DNA of 64,000 nt from Pipra filicauda. Its lineage: Eukaryota > Chordata > Aves > Passeriformes > Pipridae. The DNA is taken from assembly GCF_003945595.2 (NCBI RefSeq), contig NW_024104503.1, forward strand, positions 496,001 to 560,000. Reading direction: 5' to 3'. The notes beneath the pieces were generated by a model that was given only the letters and a program-made list of their open reading frames with translations, did not search any database and had not been told where the DNA came from. Below are positions 47,450 through 59,672 of the stretch, one piece after another. The translations under genes and the position numbers were made by a program. The stretch's first letter is position 1. The number at the start of each line of letters is the position of its first letter.

Positions 47450-50400
47450 TCATTTGACAACATCTTAGCCCGTGTCAAGGTCATCTCTAACACTGCTATC
47501 ACAATTCACAGAGCCTTTGGAAAGACTTCTTTTTGGGCTGAACAAATCATAATTTGTCATCTCAAGTTTTAGAGCCATCTGTTTGAAGAAGCATTAAATC
47601 TACACTATTTTTATCCAGCAACTACAGCATCTATTTTTATTTTGTTATGTTTTACAGGAGCTCTATTGTTAGCTTTTTCAAAGCCTTCTCAAGGGGTTCA
47701 AACTTTGGATGACTTTTTATTTTTAACTTTCTGAATTGATGCCTGTTTTTAATTTACCTGCATTTCTCTGTCACGGGGTAACTCAATGTGTCCAACCTGG
47801 CAGGTTTCCTTAAATCTTAGAGGTGACCTGTTTCCCTTTGATACATATTTATGACTGTACTTGCATATAATGCTTGAAATGAAAATTTAAACACAAAATT
47901 ACGTTTTCTGTTCAGACTCTCTTCCACCTGCCAGCGTGCCAGCAGATCCAATGACATATTAGGATGTCACCCAGTATATCCCAGTTTGTGGGTCCACACA
48001 AGAAACAAGAGTGTACATCAACCTTCCACACAACAGGGGACAAATCTTTAATATTTCATGATCTAAACATCAGAAGACACAATTTCTTTCAAAGAAACAG
48101 ATGTCTGGACCCTATGGGAGAGCTGGATTTGTGTGTTGGAGAACAGGGGCAGGATTCTGACAGCCTCCCCTGAGGAAAAAAAGAAAAACAACGTAACAGG
48201 AAAAGAAAGTAAATAAATAAATCCCAAATTAATTCAGCAGGCATTACAAGAATTAAGGCTGAAGTATATTAAATACATTACTTGTAAGTACTCTCTTCTA
48301 CTCCTTCCCTATTCTACTTTGACTGGATAGAGACTGTTTTCAGACTGATGATATGGCAGGAATGCTACAGAGTATTGGCCCTGCAAAACAGAAAGCAGCT
48401 AAGTATGCAACTCTGGAACTTCTGGTGCATAGCAGGTTTTTAAACAAAATCATAAAAAGATATATGTATGGAACAGAGGAACAAGTAAATTAACACACAG
48501 TGGGGCAGCTGGGTGTGACGAGTCAGTGAAAACTCTGGGGCCAGTAAAGCCAATACCAGTTCTGACATTGATTTCACAGGGACCAATAGCTCATCTGGGA
48601 GTACACATATTTCAGAGTGCAATTTTTGAGAAAAATAGATGAATTTAAATGAAAAGCTTCTGGTTTGAATTCCAACTCAGCCAAACCAGACCTGCGGTTG
48701 GACAAAATAATTCAGATTTGAATTATGACATTTTTCTTTCTGGACATTTACAAATATACGAAGGGTGATGTAAATGGTGTAAGAGTTGCTGGCCTGGGCT
48801 TTTACTGATTAAATAGCAGATCTGAATTCTTTTCTAGATTACTTGTCTTAAACTATATTGTATCAATTATTTTTGTTTAGACTAAACATTAAATTAAGTA
48901 GAAAGATATCCCCATGAGATGGGTCAGTGGCTAAATTCCTGGTAAGAATTCTTCTTAGCAGGGTGATTTTGAGGTAGTTCAGCCTCAACTTCTGGAGCCC
49001 AGCTTGGACCAGTGTGTACTGAGGAATGTAAAGACACAGCCACTCACCTGGCATGGGAAAAGTCCATTGCAGCACCAAAAAGCAGTAGAAACTTTCTTCT
49101 GGTGTGGTCCAGTGCTCACTGGACTCTCTTTCTTGACCTGAAATAAGTAATAAGAAATAATCTATAAGAGGTTGGCTGGACCAGGATTAGAATTTCAGGG
49201 TTAAAAAAAAAAAGAACTGTTTTATTTATGAAAAATGGATTAAAGTCCTGTGTGTTGTGTTCTACATTCAGCCAACAAGCATGTTTTGGATGTATAATAC
49301 ATATTTATGTGGAGAGTACAAATCAAATAAACTCTTCCTTTCCTTCCCATTATTAGCCACCACTTTATCACAACTTTTAATCAAGGCTCTCTCAACACAG
49401 AAGGAAGAAGCTCTGTTATTTTTCTTCATTTGTTTTACTTTCCAATAAAAGGTAAATTGCTGTTTTCTTTTTTTTTTTTTAAAGGTTGGGTTTTTTGGTG
49501 GTTTTCTGGATTTTAATTTGCTATTGCAGTGCTGTATGTCAAATGTTTCATTATTGGAATAAGTAAAAGAAATAAAAAGACCAATAGGTATACACATCCT
49601 GTTTGTCTGCCTTGATATAATTTGCCATCCACAGGAATAGGAACAAAGTAAAAGTTAGTAGTTTGGATGTGAAGCAAAAAAAAAACCACAAAACACTCCC
49701 AAGTCTCACCTAAATTGTTGTTCTGTTCATAAAGACACTACTCTAGAGCAAATATCCTGTCACCATCTCGTTTGCAAAGCTGTGCTGGATTATGTATTGT
49801 AAAAGTAAAGAGAAGAAGGAAATAATGATATTTCCCCTTTAAGTATTAAAAGCAGATTTGGGATTTTTTTCACTCTGAAGAGTTCAGACTCTCTTCTTCT
49901 GCAAAGCAAATAATGCAAAAACTCCTTGAAGTACAAGATCAGATCAGAGCTCTGCTGTTCTGTATCCTGGGCAAACACAAATTAAGCTTTATAAATCTTA
50001 ACCCTGCACTGCTGAATGAAGGCAAAGCCAGATGGGTAGAAATAAGAAAAGACTGCTAAAAAGATCAAGAGCCCAGGTGCTAAATCCACGTATGAGCTCA
50101 GGCACAGCAATGCCAAACCTTGCACACTGATGTGGCAGTACCCAGGACTAGACCTTAAGGAGCTTGAGAAAGTGTTTTATGACAGCTGAGTTGCTCTGAG
50201 ATAACATGGAGGGAATGTTAATCTTTAGTCCTGGACACTAAGGAGGATTAGATCCTTTCCAGAGCTGTTAGTTGGTCTTTTATTTCCACCTGTGAATCTC
50301 ACCCTGTATATGAAAGGGTCTCATCCTAAGATCTGACTGGAGCTTCCTTTTGACATTATATCCTGACACCATTTTTTTTTTAATTGCAGTTTTTGGGAAA

Positions 50401-53035
50401 AACACATGCCTCCCTTTTTAACAACACCCTGCTAAGCACTTCACAGTCTTTATTTCTTTCTCCTCAACTCATGCAGGCCCACATTAAATCCATTCCATGT
50501 TTCATGGGCTATTGAAAGCTCCCTTTGATGACTAACAGAGTCCCAAGGAGGATGACAGGTTTTATCTCATGGGTCAGTTCACTCTCAGCACAAATATGGG
50601 CATCAGTAGAGGAGGTATCAGGGCCATGGTTCCCTGTGGCTGTGCTTTGACAGCCTGTCTCCCAAACAGCTGTCAGTGCCCAAAGGTTGTTGCAGGGAAA
50701 ATTCTAATTGCAACCACTCAGGAGTAGTTACTTGCTGTCCCAGCACTTCTTATTTGAATTTGGAGTAGGAAACACCTGAATTGTGTCTTAATGCTCCTTA
50801 TAAAGTTATATCTGGCCCCAAGACTCAGAGCTGCTGCATGTGGGACGTTTGTGCCAGAGTCAGATGTCAGGAGTGGACAGCAAGGCTGCCTTTTGGACAC
50901 CAGCTATCCCAAACCAGGGGCTTTGTGGATGCAGGAAAGACATGACCACATCAAACCACTGGAGAGGTGAGGGCATCCTTTTTCCTCACAAAGCACATGG
51001 AATTTAGCATCCTTACCTCCATGCTTGAGTGGGGACAGAAGAAAGAGAAAGCTAAAGCCTGCAAGCTCAGAGAATAAAGTGTGTAGCTTTATATTCTTCT
51101 TATTTTCTTATAATTTTCTCTTTCCCTGAACTAAGCAGAGGCAGGTTTCTTCTCTCCTGAGAGGGGGAGGCACTGCAAGGGGCAGGGCATGCAGGAGGTA
51201 TGTTTTAATGAGATGTTACCAAATCAGCAGCAATTTCAACAGTCTAATATGGACCAAACCCCCCACCAAGTAGCTTTGGCCAGGGAATATAAAGGAGTTT
51301 TTGAAGAGAGAGTGCATGGCTATCAAAGAAGATCATAAAGGCAATGCAGAGAGACAATATGAGCCAGGATGCCTCTTGCAGGCTCAGAACTGGGTGAGAA
51401 ACAAGGAAACTTTAGTCAACAAAGCACGAGTGCTGGAGTAGGAGGCACCCTCAGGGTTATATTTTAGGAAAAAGCAATTGCAGACACTAAAGAGAAAATA
51501 AACTCTGATTTCTAAATGCTTGCAGAGGGCTGATAGCTCAGAGTTTTAGCAGTTGCTTCCATTACTGCCATTTCATGCAAATATTGCAGGTGAATCATTA
51601 TCATAATCGCCCAGTTTGGAATACAATCATCTGTGTGGTGTTCCATGTGAGAAATATTAATTCTGTTTTCCTGTTTCTGCCAGTGGTGCCGGATGAAAAT
51701 CTCCACACTATTTTCTTTATGTGTGATAATAAAATCAATTGGATTCCACGATTGTTCAGAAGTAAGGAACTTAAATATTGTAAGAGAAGTTGGTCTAAAA
51801 TAAGGACAGGAAAACAATTCTCCTCAACTGTAATTTCCTGCCTGACTGCACAACAATTTTCTACAAACTATCTTTCTTCTGTAGATTCCGCTGGAATTCA
51901 GCCAGGATGGATCCTATCAGAAAAACACTTGCACCCATCTTTAAAAGACTTGACATCAGCCCTATTCACACATGCTTTGCTTTGTCTATCCAGAAACTCA
52001 TCCCAGGTTTGCCTGCCTCTGAGCAGCTGGATGAGGAAGGACCTGTACGTGGCAGCTCTTCAAGAGCTTCTTGGAAGCCATTTGACAGGAATGCAGCTCT
52101 TGTCCATGTGGATCAGGCAGGTTGGATGGATCCCAGGAGTCTTGTGTTGCCCTAAGTGAGAGGAACATGGAAGAAAAAGTGACTGCCAAAGGTGGAGAAC
52201 TGACAGAACAAACAAGCAAAACGAAACAGCAGCAACAAGTCTCCCAACAAGTAGCAGCTCAGATTTTTGCTTCGTCCCACAGGTTGGATTCTTCCACGGA
52301 AGTAGTTTTTCATCTTCATTTATTTCCCCATGATAAATTTCAGCCTTTCACTATTTTTCCAATTTTCAACCTCATTTTTTCCCGGGGAAAACTTAAGGGA
52401 TGAGGTTTTGAGCACTGCAGTCTCCCTCCTGAAAAGAAATAAAAAAAAGTATATTGACTTGGTAGCTCTTTTTTCTTTCTTTTCTTTTTCCCACTGGGTA
52501 TCTTGACAGGACAGATCAATTGGGCCTACTTAAAACCTTTTTATTTCCAACCATATTATTTTCTGTTCAACTTAACAGAGGCAGGTCTCTGGGCTGCAAT
52601 CTAAATGCATCAATACACATTTCTGAGTTACACAGGTGCAAAAAGCCTCATTTTTCTTAAATGAGACATATTCTCTGTCACAGCATCTAAAAAATTGCAT
52701 AGTTCAAACTGCTTCTTCTAAATGATTGAATAGAAACCAAGGAGTAAAGTTGTACAATGCTGTGTGCATAGAAAAAAATGGTAGTCTTTTTGGCTGTGTT
52801 TGTCAACCAGTTCATTGAATTTTACATAACTGTAACTTCTGCAATAGAATATTGAAAAGAAACTATGAAATAGGTTTTTTTTCACGCAAGCTTCCTCCAT
52901 CTGGATGTATTGTGAAAAAACAGAGTTGGAAAGTATTGAGGGAAATGTGTTTCCATGTGCATTTGCCAATGATTAGAACTCTGGTTAAAGTTTACTAAAT
53001 GCTGAATACGTCAAAGATTAATATAGTCTTAAGGG

Positions 53036-53150
53036 CATATATATATATATATGAACATGTAAAAAACTCCTAATATATATAAAACACAAAATGAATACAC
53101 AGAAAACAAATATGTTTATATATTTATACACATATAAAACATATGCAATA
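53036..53150. repeat. AT-rich low-complexity segment with (AT)n
   Basis: It opens with about seven alternating AT units near 53039-53052 and continues with ATATATAAAAC and TATATTTATAC-type words. It is a simple-sequence region. Confidence 0.75.
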
Positions 53151-55466
53151 TTTCTACTTGTGAAGACTGACAAAATCTGTCTCGTTTTACTTCCTTAATT
53201 TTTATTGGTTATCTTTCTCTCTCTCCCTTTCTTTTACATTGGAAATAGCTTTCCATGTTTTTTAGGTGGAATTGTAAGAATCCAGTTTTTCCTCCATTTG
53301 AATTAAGATGTCCTGGAAGATGCAAGTAGGCACTCTTGGATTCAGCAAGATGCCAGTCCAGTTCCTTTTTTGCATACAGAAATGTCCACAGGAGCACCAA
53401 GCACTAAAAAACACAGATGGAAATTGAGATAAGATTGGATGGAAAACCTGTAAGGGCAAACCAGTCAGAGGATGAAAATCACAAGAAAACACAGTTCTGT
53501 ATGTAAAAGGAAATAATGTTATACTGCTCTGAGCTGCAAGTACAAACAGGAGAGAACAGGTGACACATCAATGTGAAGCCAAATGTTTCAATGTCACTGT
53601 AGAACAGAGGCCAAAAAAGCAGTATTTGGTCATTTTTTTAAATGCAAAGTATTCTAAACATTTGCTATTATCAGAATGGAATGCAGGGAAGGAGGCAGAG
53701 CTTTCCTTTTCCAAACAAGTTGAGTCTTGTTTCTATATATAACTTGTCAATAAGTCTAAATATTACTTGTCAATAATTATAACTTGTTCATAACTCTTCT
53801 GAAGTGTTGTTGTGCACATATCTGGAGGGTAAAACATAAAATAAAGGCTTTTTTTCTAAATACTATTACAGTGTTGGCATATAGAATTCAAGTACTTCCA
53901 CATTCAAATAAGCATTTAAACCTGGACTTCAAGGAAGCATGTAATGATTCACAGGGCAATCTCCAGTTGGGGTATGTTTCCTACACATCAATAAGTTCTT
54001 AAAAAAGAAAAAAAAAAAAAAAGATCATTGAATATATTTGTGAAACAGGAGTGAGCATTTCAGAGAAGCCATTTCCATACACATGTATGACTGCAAGACA
54101 TTCAAATTAAGTGCACATATTTTGATTAGGAAAACTACTTTTTGTCTTGTTAGTGATAACAAGATGAACAAGTTCATAATTGCCAGATCTAGAATTTGAT
54201 CTTTGATGACAGTCTAGTCCAATGGTTTACTTGGCAAGTGTTCCATGATGAGAACCTCCATAGGGAACTCCAAAATATCCTGCAACACTTCCTTACCCAC
54301 AGCAAAAGCAGTAAATACAGTTATAGCACTTCTGGAAGAAAAATTCTCTAGTCAAGTAGTGAAGTTAGAAGATGGAAATTTAAAATTCTGTTTAGGTAAA
54401 CAAAGAAACAACAAGAAATGCAGCAAATAACAGGGGCAGTGGCTATTCTTGAAAAGTCTCAATTAAAAGTATTTTAATCACTTGTTCTTTTAAATTGCAA
54501 TTGCTTTAGCAGGTTTGGCTTTTTGTGTGTGTTGTTTTCAAGATGCTGTGAGCTAAAGCTAATTGGGAAAAGTCTATAAAAGGGGGAAGATCTGCCAGCA
54601 TAGCCTTGAAAAGAGGACACTTGAAGCAAGAGCAAATTAATGCTTTTAAAGCCAAATAGGTATATGAAATGCCATCCAAACAAATACTGCTTCCTGTTTT
54701 TCCCACTCAGCCCTGGGCACCTGCTGGATGTCTGTCTGCAACCTTTAGTGGATGTGAGTTCCAGAAAGAACAAGCTCATAATGTTATGAAAATAGGGGAC
54801 CTTTCATGTTTCTTAATGTTAATAACCAAAATCATCAATGCTGAAAACCTTAAAAAGCAAAGGACATCTTGGACTTGATTATCTAAATCCAATTTTGGGG
54901 ACTCATGCCCTTTTGAGAGCCTTTCTCTTTCCGGACTTTGGGTCCCCGAGACCTCCCTTATCACAGGGAAGATGACACACAATTATCCCACAATTGCTTT
55001 CTGGGGATAATCCTGTTGAAACAAGAGGGTTGCTTGAAAACTGTGGTGGTGGTTTATGGGTTAGTGAGGGATGGTGAGAGCTGAAATCCTCCACATCTCC
55101 CTGGCAGGGAGGACAAAATGCCCTCAGAAGGTAGTTTGCTTCATATAGGAAATTTCCATCTGAAAGACAAGGTTTGTGCTGACTGCTTTCACTTCCAGTG
55201 ACCTCTCCTCTATTCTCCCAGCCCAGAGATCCATCTTTCCATCCTCTCATGGTAACTATGGCTGGCAGATAATGATACAGAGGGAAGGCTGCTATGAGAA
55301 ACTTCACTTTAAAGTCCATGACTTTGCAGTAGTTTGTCTGTTTGTTGCTACGTGACATTCTACTAATGTTATTCTATTCACGTCATTTTAAAAGTCAAAA
55401 TAGAGTTTTTTAAAAGTCAATAGCTAGATGCTTTACACTTTCTTTTATTTCTTTTCTTTGTTGTGG

Positions 55467-55483
55467 TTTTTTTTTTTTTTTTT
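55467..55483 (+). repeat. Poly(T) run, 17 bases
   Basis: Uninterrupted T run within a pyrimidine-rich stretch. Confidence 0.85.
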
Positions 55484-56755
55484 AATTTAGTGATTGTTTC
55501 TCATTATTATTGAAACCAGCTGAAAACAGAAAGCAGCAGATTAAAGACAGAATGAGGACCGGAGCTTGTAAAACACAAAGCTATATAAGGCACAGAGCAT
55601 CTGCTTGAGTCAGAACCTGGAGCTGTGTAATTTTTCTCACAAGGCACTAAGATGCCATAACCACTCTTATCAAAGCTATATTTTGGTCGAACAGAACAAG
55701 CATTCCCCATTTATCAGGAGTTGAACCCAGTAAATTATTTGTCACTCTCTCCAGTGCTCCCTAAGCACTGTCAACTTTCAGTACTTTGCTTTAAAAGCCT
55801 TTTGTTTCTTAAATGACATTTGAAAAGGCGGTAAAGGCAGCTTTTCCTTTTTGATATATAATTTCATGTTGCTAATATTTGGCACACTGTCCCAGGCAGT
55901 TGATAAAGTACAGAATCCCATTGTCTGCAGGGCCAGTAAGGGGGAAAATGGAGGAAAAAAAGAAAGAGTTGTTAACTGCTGTTGTGAAAGGATAATTTAT
56001 GTTCAACTTCAAGAATAGGTGATAGCTGTATGCAGCAGACACACACCTAAGCTGTAAAGAGTGTGAAAGTTCACATACTTATCCTCCTCACCATGGGATT
56101 TGAAGTTACATCACCCATATTGTGGTAAAGTATTCAGATTATTGAGTTATTTATACGTGACTCTTGTTTAGTCTGGATTTTGACTTTCATCCCAGTTTGT
56201 GCTAAAAGATCATCTCAACACAGTTTTGGTGAAATCAGTGCACTCAAAAATATTTAGGCTTTTGTTACTGACATTTTCAGAGGAGAAAAAGTCCTTTCAT
56301 CTCAAAACTCCTCAGCTGGAGGACAGGGAGAATCAGAAGAGCTGTTGCTTTCAAGGCTCCAAACTCTACAATATTGAAAACCTCTTACTCGAATCAAGTA
56401 AAACCTGTACTGACTCCAGCTGAAAACCTGCTATTAAAGGACAACAACACTGGGGATGGAAAGTTGATTTCTGGGGGGGAGTATTCACAATACAGGGTTC
56501 TCTGAGGTATTTAAAGATGTTTCTTTGGTGACTGTGACTTCCAACACTTAAAACTTGAGTTTCTTCAAACCATTGTCAGAATAGAGTTAATGGTGAATTT
56601 GAGTGAAATGCTCCAGCTATACAACAGTGAAACATGCAATAGAGCATATCTCAAAACCAGGAGTGAATGGTCTCCCTTATGATGACACTGAAAGATCATT
56701 TTTATTGGGAATCCCAGCAGCAATGTAAAATGATTTTTTTTATTTTTTTTTTTTA

Positions 56756-56815
56756 GAAGGATGAATCACAGCACATCTTACTGTTCCATCTACAGCCCCT
56801 TGTGATTCATCCTTC
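56756..56815. repeat. Stem-loop with 15-bp perfect arms
   Basis: GAAGGATGAATCACA at 56756-56770 is the exact reverse complement of TGTGATTCATCCTTC at 56801-56815, separated by 30 bases. It lies directly after a T-rich run. The arms are mixed-composition, not AT simple sequence, so chance is less likely than for the other palindromes. It could be a small foldback element or a structured RNA; the stem is shorter than a typical microRNA precursor. Confidence 0.8.
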
Positions 56816-57286
56816 CCAAATTTAAAAAGCACTTTATGGACGTCTATTTTTGAGACAGTCTGTCAACATTCCTTTGTGATCAAAAGAGAAAAATATGTAT
56901 TTTCAGAGCACAGTTTATCTGACCTATTTTAGATGTGCACTTCTGATTGAGGTGAATCAAGCCCCAGTTTCCATTAACTACCCTGACTGTCATGTTTCTG
57001 CTGCCTCCAACAGGAATTAGAGCGAATTGCTCAGATGTTGATACCAATAAGATGAAGCCAACTACAGAACTTAAGTTTGGAAAAGGATCTCTGTGGATCC
57101 CAAGGGATCTGCAGAGCAGGTCCTAAGGAACAGTAGTCCAAAATGATACATCAGTCTAGCAGACTGCCAGGAGACCTCTCCAAGGATTTTAGGCTCTTGT
57201 ACATTGAACTGTAAAGAATTACTTGTAAAGCCATAATGCTGTGTTTGAATGAGACAGGAAATAAGGACATTGCTGACTCTCCTCAG

Positions 57287-57311
57287 TCTTCATGATCTAC
57301 TGTCATGAAGA
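57287..57311. repeat. Short hairpin, 9-bp stem
   Basis: TCTTCATGA and TCATGAAGA flank a 7-base loop. No adjacent T run or gene gives it an obvious role. Confidence 0.6.
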
Positions 57312-59647
57312 TTAGGGGAATCAACAATCCTTCCCTTTGCTCCTTCTCCCTGCATCACAATTTGCAGAGGAAGGAAATCAGAACATGTCTAAAATGGAGG
57401 TGTACTGTGCTTTGGTTAAGATCATCATGCAAATAACTGAGGAATTAAATCTGTCATCCTGTGACTCCTCGCAGGAGCAAATGCAAACCAGAGTTGGTCT
57501 GGTGACATCAGGACACTAAACAGAGAACCTGTGACTTGAAGATCTGTAAAGAATTGTGCTAATGAGATTTAATCAGATGTAACACAAGATTCAGCCACAA
57601 TTAGTAGGGCTCTATGTTCACGTTGAATGAAGAATTAATGAAAAAGCACAGTGTCTCTACACAAGTATAAACTATAATATACATGGGAGAGTGAGAAAAT
57701 TTAGATCTGACTATGGATTGGGTCAATATTATTGAAAAAGTAAAATTCAATTACTGTCCAGTTTTAAAAGACTTCTTTGTTGCATGTAGTACATACATAA
57801 CTTGAAGGGGAGAGGAATATTGTCCTCAGGAATAATTAGAGCAAAATAACAAATAATCTCGAAGGGCCTGTCAGTAATTAACTGGATGATCATATCACAG
57901 TGTTGGTGCACCTCTAATTTGGACTGCTTCCATCCTAATAGGACAAGCAAGGGATTTAAGTCCAGATAAAAAAAACTAATCAGGGAGTATGATCAAGAAG
58001 GTTGGGTTTTTTTTTTCCAACACACATAACACAATTAAAAGTGTTAAAAACATTAGTTCTGCACAGGACCCACATCTTCAAAAGAAAATTAGAGGAGAGT
58101 TGAAACGAAATTCCAACGAGGACAGCTTCAGACATCAGGGCCCATAAGGGTAAGAAATAATGAGATGTTTACGAGGAAACTTGTGTGCTTATGGGCAGTG
58201 TGAAGACCTAAAGAATGCAATGTGTGATGCTACATGAAGTGACTGAGCCAGGAGCATGACTGTGACTGCAGCGGGCACGAAAATGGACTGAATCAGACCG
58301 TGAACGTTCCCAGACCAATAGAAAATCTTTTAGTGAGCGAATCAAATGGATTATTAACTTAAATACCAAAGTCCCTCATGCAGTGATGCTGCTCAATTTA
58401 AACACGTAATAGTCAAGAAATCAGAAAATTGAGGTAAACAAACAGAAGAGCTGATCTGATCGGAGTGGAGGGGTTGTTTTGACAGCAGTAGAAGCAGTGA
58501 CTAAGGTTAATGCTTGGAATGGAGGAGTTGCTTCTCAGCTATGAATTTCTCCCCCAAAACAAGTAATAAACAGATTAATGCAGTGTAACAGTACTCATTC
58601 TTCGAGTAGTGAAAACTCCCATTCAACTGATGTCAATGTTTTCAACACCAAAACTCCCTCTATGCTGACGGTTCACTTGAGGCTTCAACTCCACAGGAGG
58701 TGGGTACTGAGGCTGGGTTTGCTTCTCATCTACAGCTCTTCCTTTCACAAAAAGTCACAGGTTGCCTATGCAAACACTGAAGTGGTGTTACCAGAGGGAA
58801 TGCAGGGACATTGATGGTTAACATCCCAATCCCATCTCTCCTTGCATAGGTATTCATTTTGCTCATCACCAGGCATTTCCATGTGGAGTTTCCCTTTGTA
58901 ATTGGAGGCAAAAATAGACACCTCCAGGGTGCATTTCACCTGAGAAAATCCTGATGTCTGCTACTAGAAGGGTGTGTCTCCTTTCCACAGTGAAAGAAAC
59001 AGTATTGACTCGCCCCATGGAGCCTTCCTCTCATGTAGAACCTGACTGTTGCTGTGGGAGTGACCAGTGGTGTCAACAGGAACAGAACAGTCCACGAGGG
59101 CTCCCTGGAGAATTCCTGGCCACAGGGACAGGGAGGACACGCAGGCAGCCCAAACACAGGGTGAAGTTACACTGCTCATAAACGTGTTGTGGATACAAGT
59201 TTCACAAAGGACATTACATCAACCCTGGGAGCAGCCAGGCGAGGCAAATCCCAAACACAGCTGTGACCGTGTGTCTGTTTCCATCTAATGCAGGGATCAC
59301 AGAGGTCTGTGATCCTGTGGCAGCAAAGCAGGTTCATCTCTGTTGGGCAGTTCCAGGTTTGTGATATTCAATCAAGTGTTCCCCTTTTTAATCTCTGCTG
59401 ATGACTTTAGGACGTTGCATCCATGAAGCACAATGTGAAATGCCTCCAGATTAAAAAAATATGCATATTTTATGTTCCTTTTTGCAAAGCTGGTTGACTC
59501 TGTTTTCACTCACCTTATACAGAGTTTGCAACTGGACACCTGTAGCCCTACTGCAACCAACCAGAAAAAGGAAAAAAAAAAGTACTTCATTGTCCCCCTC
59601 AGGTCCATCATAGTGTCATGAGGAAAGAAGCGGAGTGAAAATGAGAT

Positions 59648-59672
59648 GGGAGGGGAGAAGGGACAGGAGGGG
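59648..59672 (+). other. Potential G-quadruplex motif
   Basis: Four G runs of at least three bases occur within 25 bases, at 59648, 59652, 59660 and 59669, with short spacers. They lie in a purine-rich tract of about 70 bases. This is a sequence motif only; folding and function are not shown. Confidence 0.5.

Noticed and set aside
54903..55358. 151-codon - strand frame
   Set aside because: It begins with a proper ATG, but no domain or splice context is recognised and its length fits the upper tail of chance frames here.
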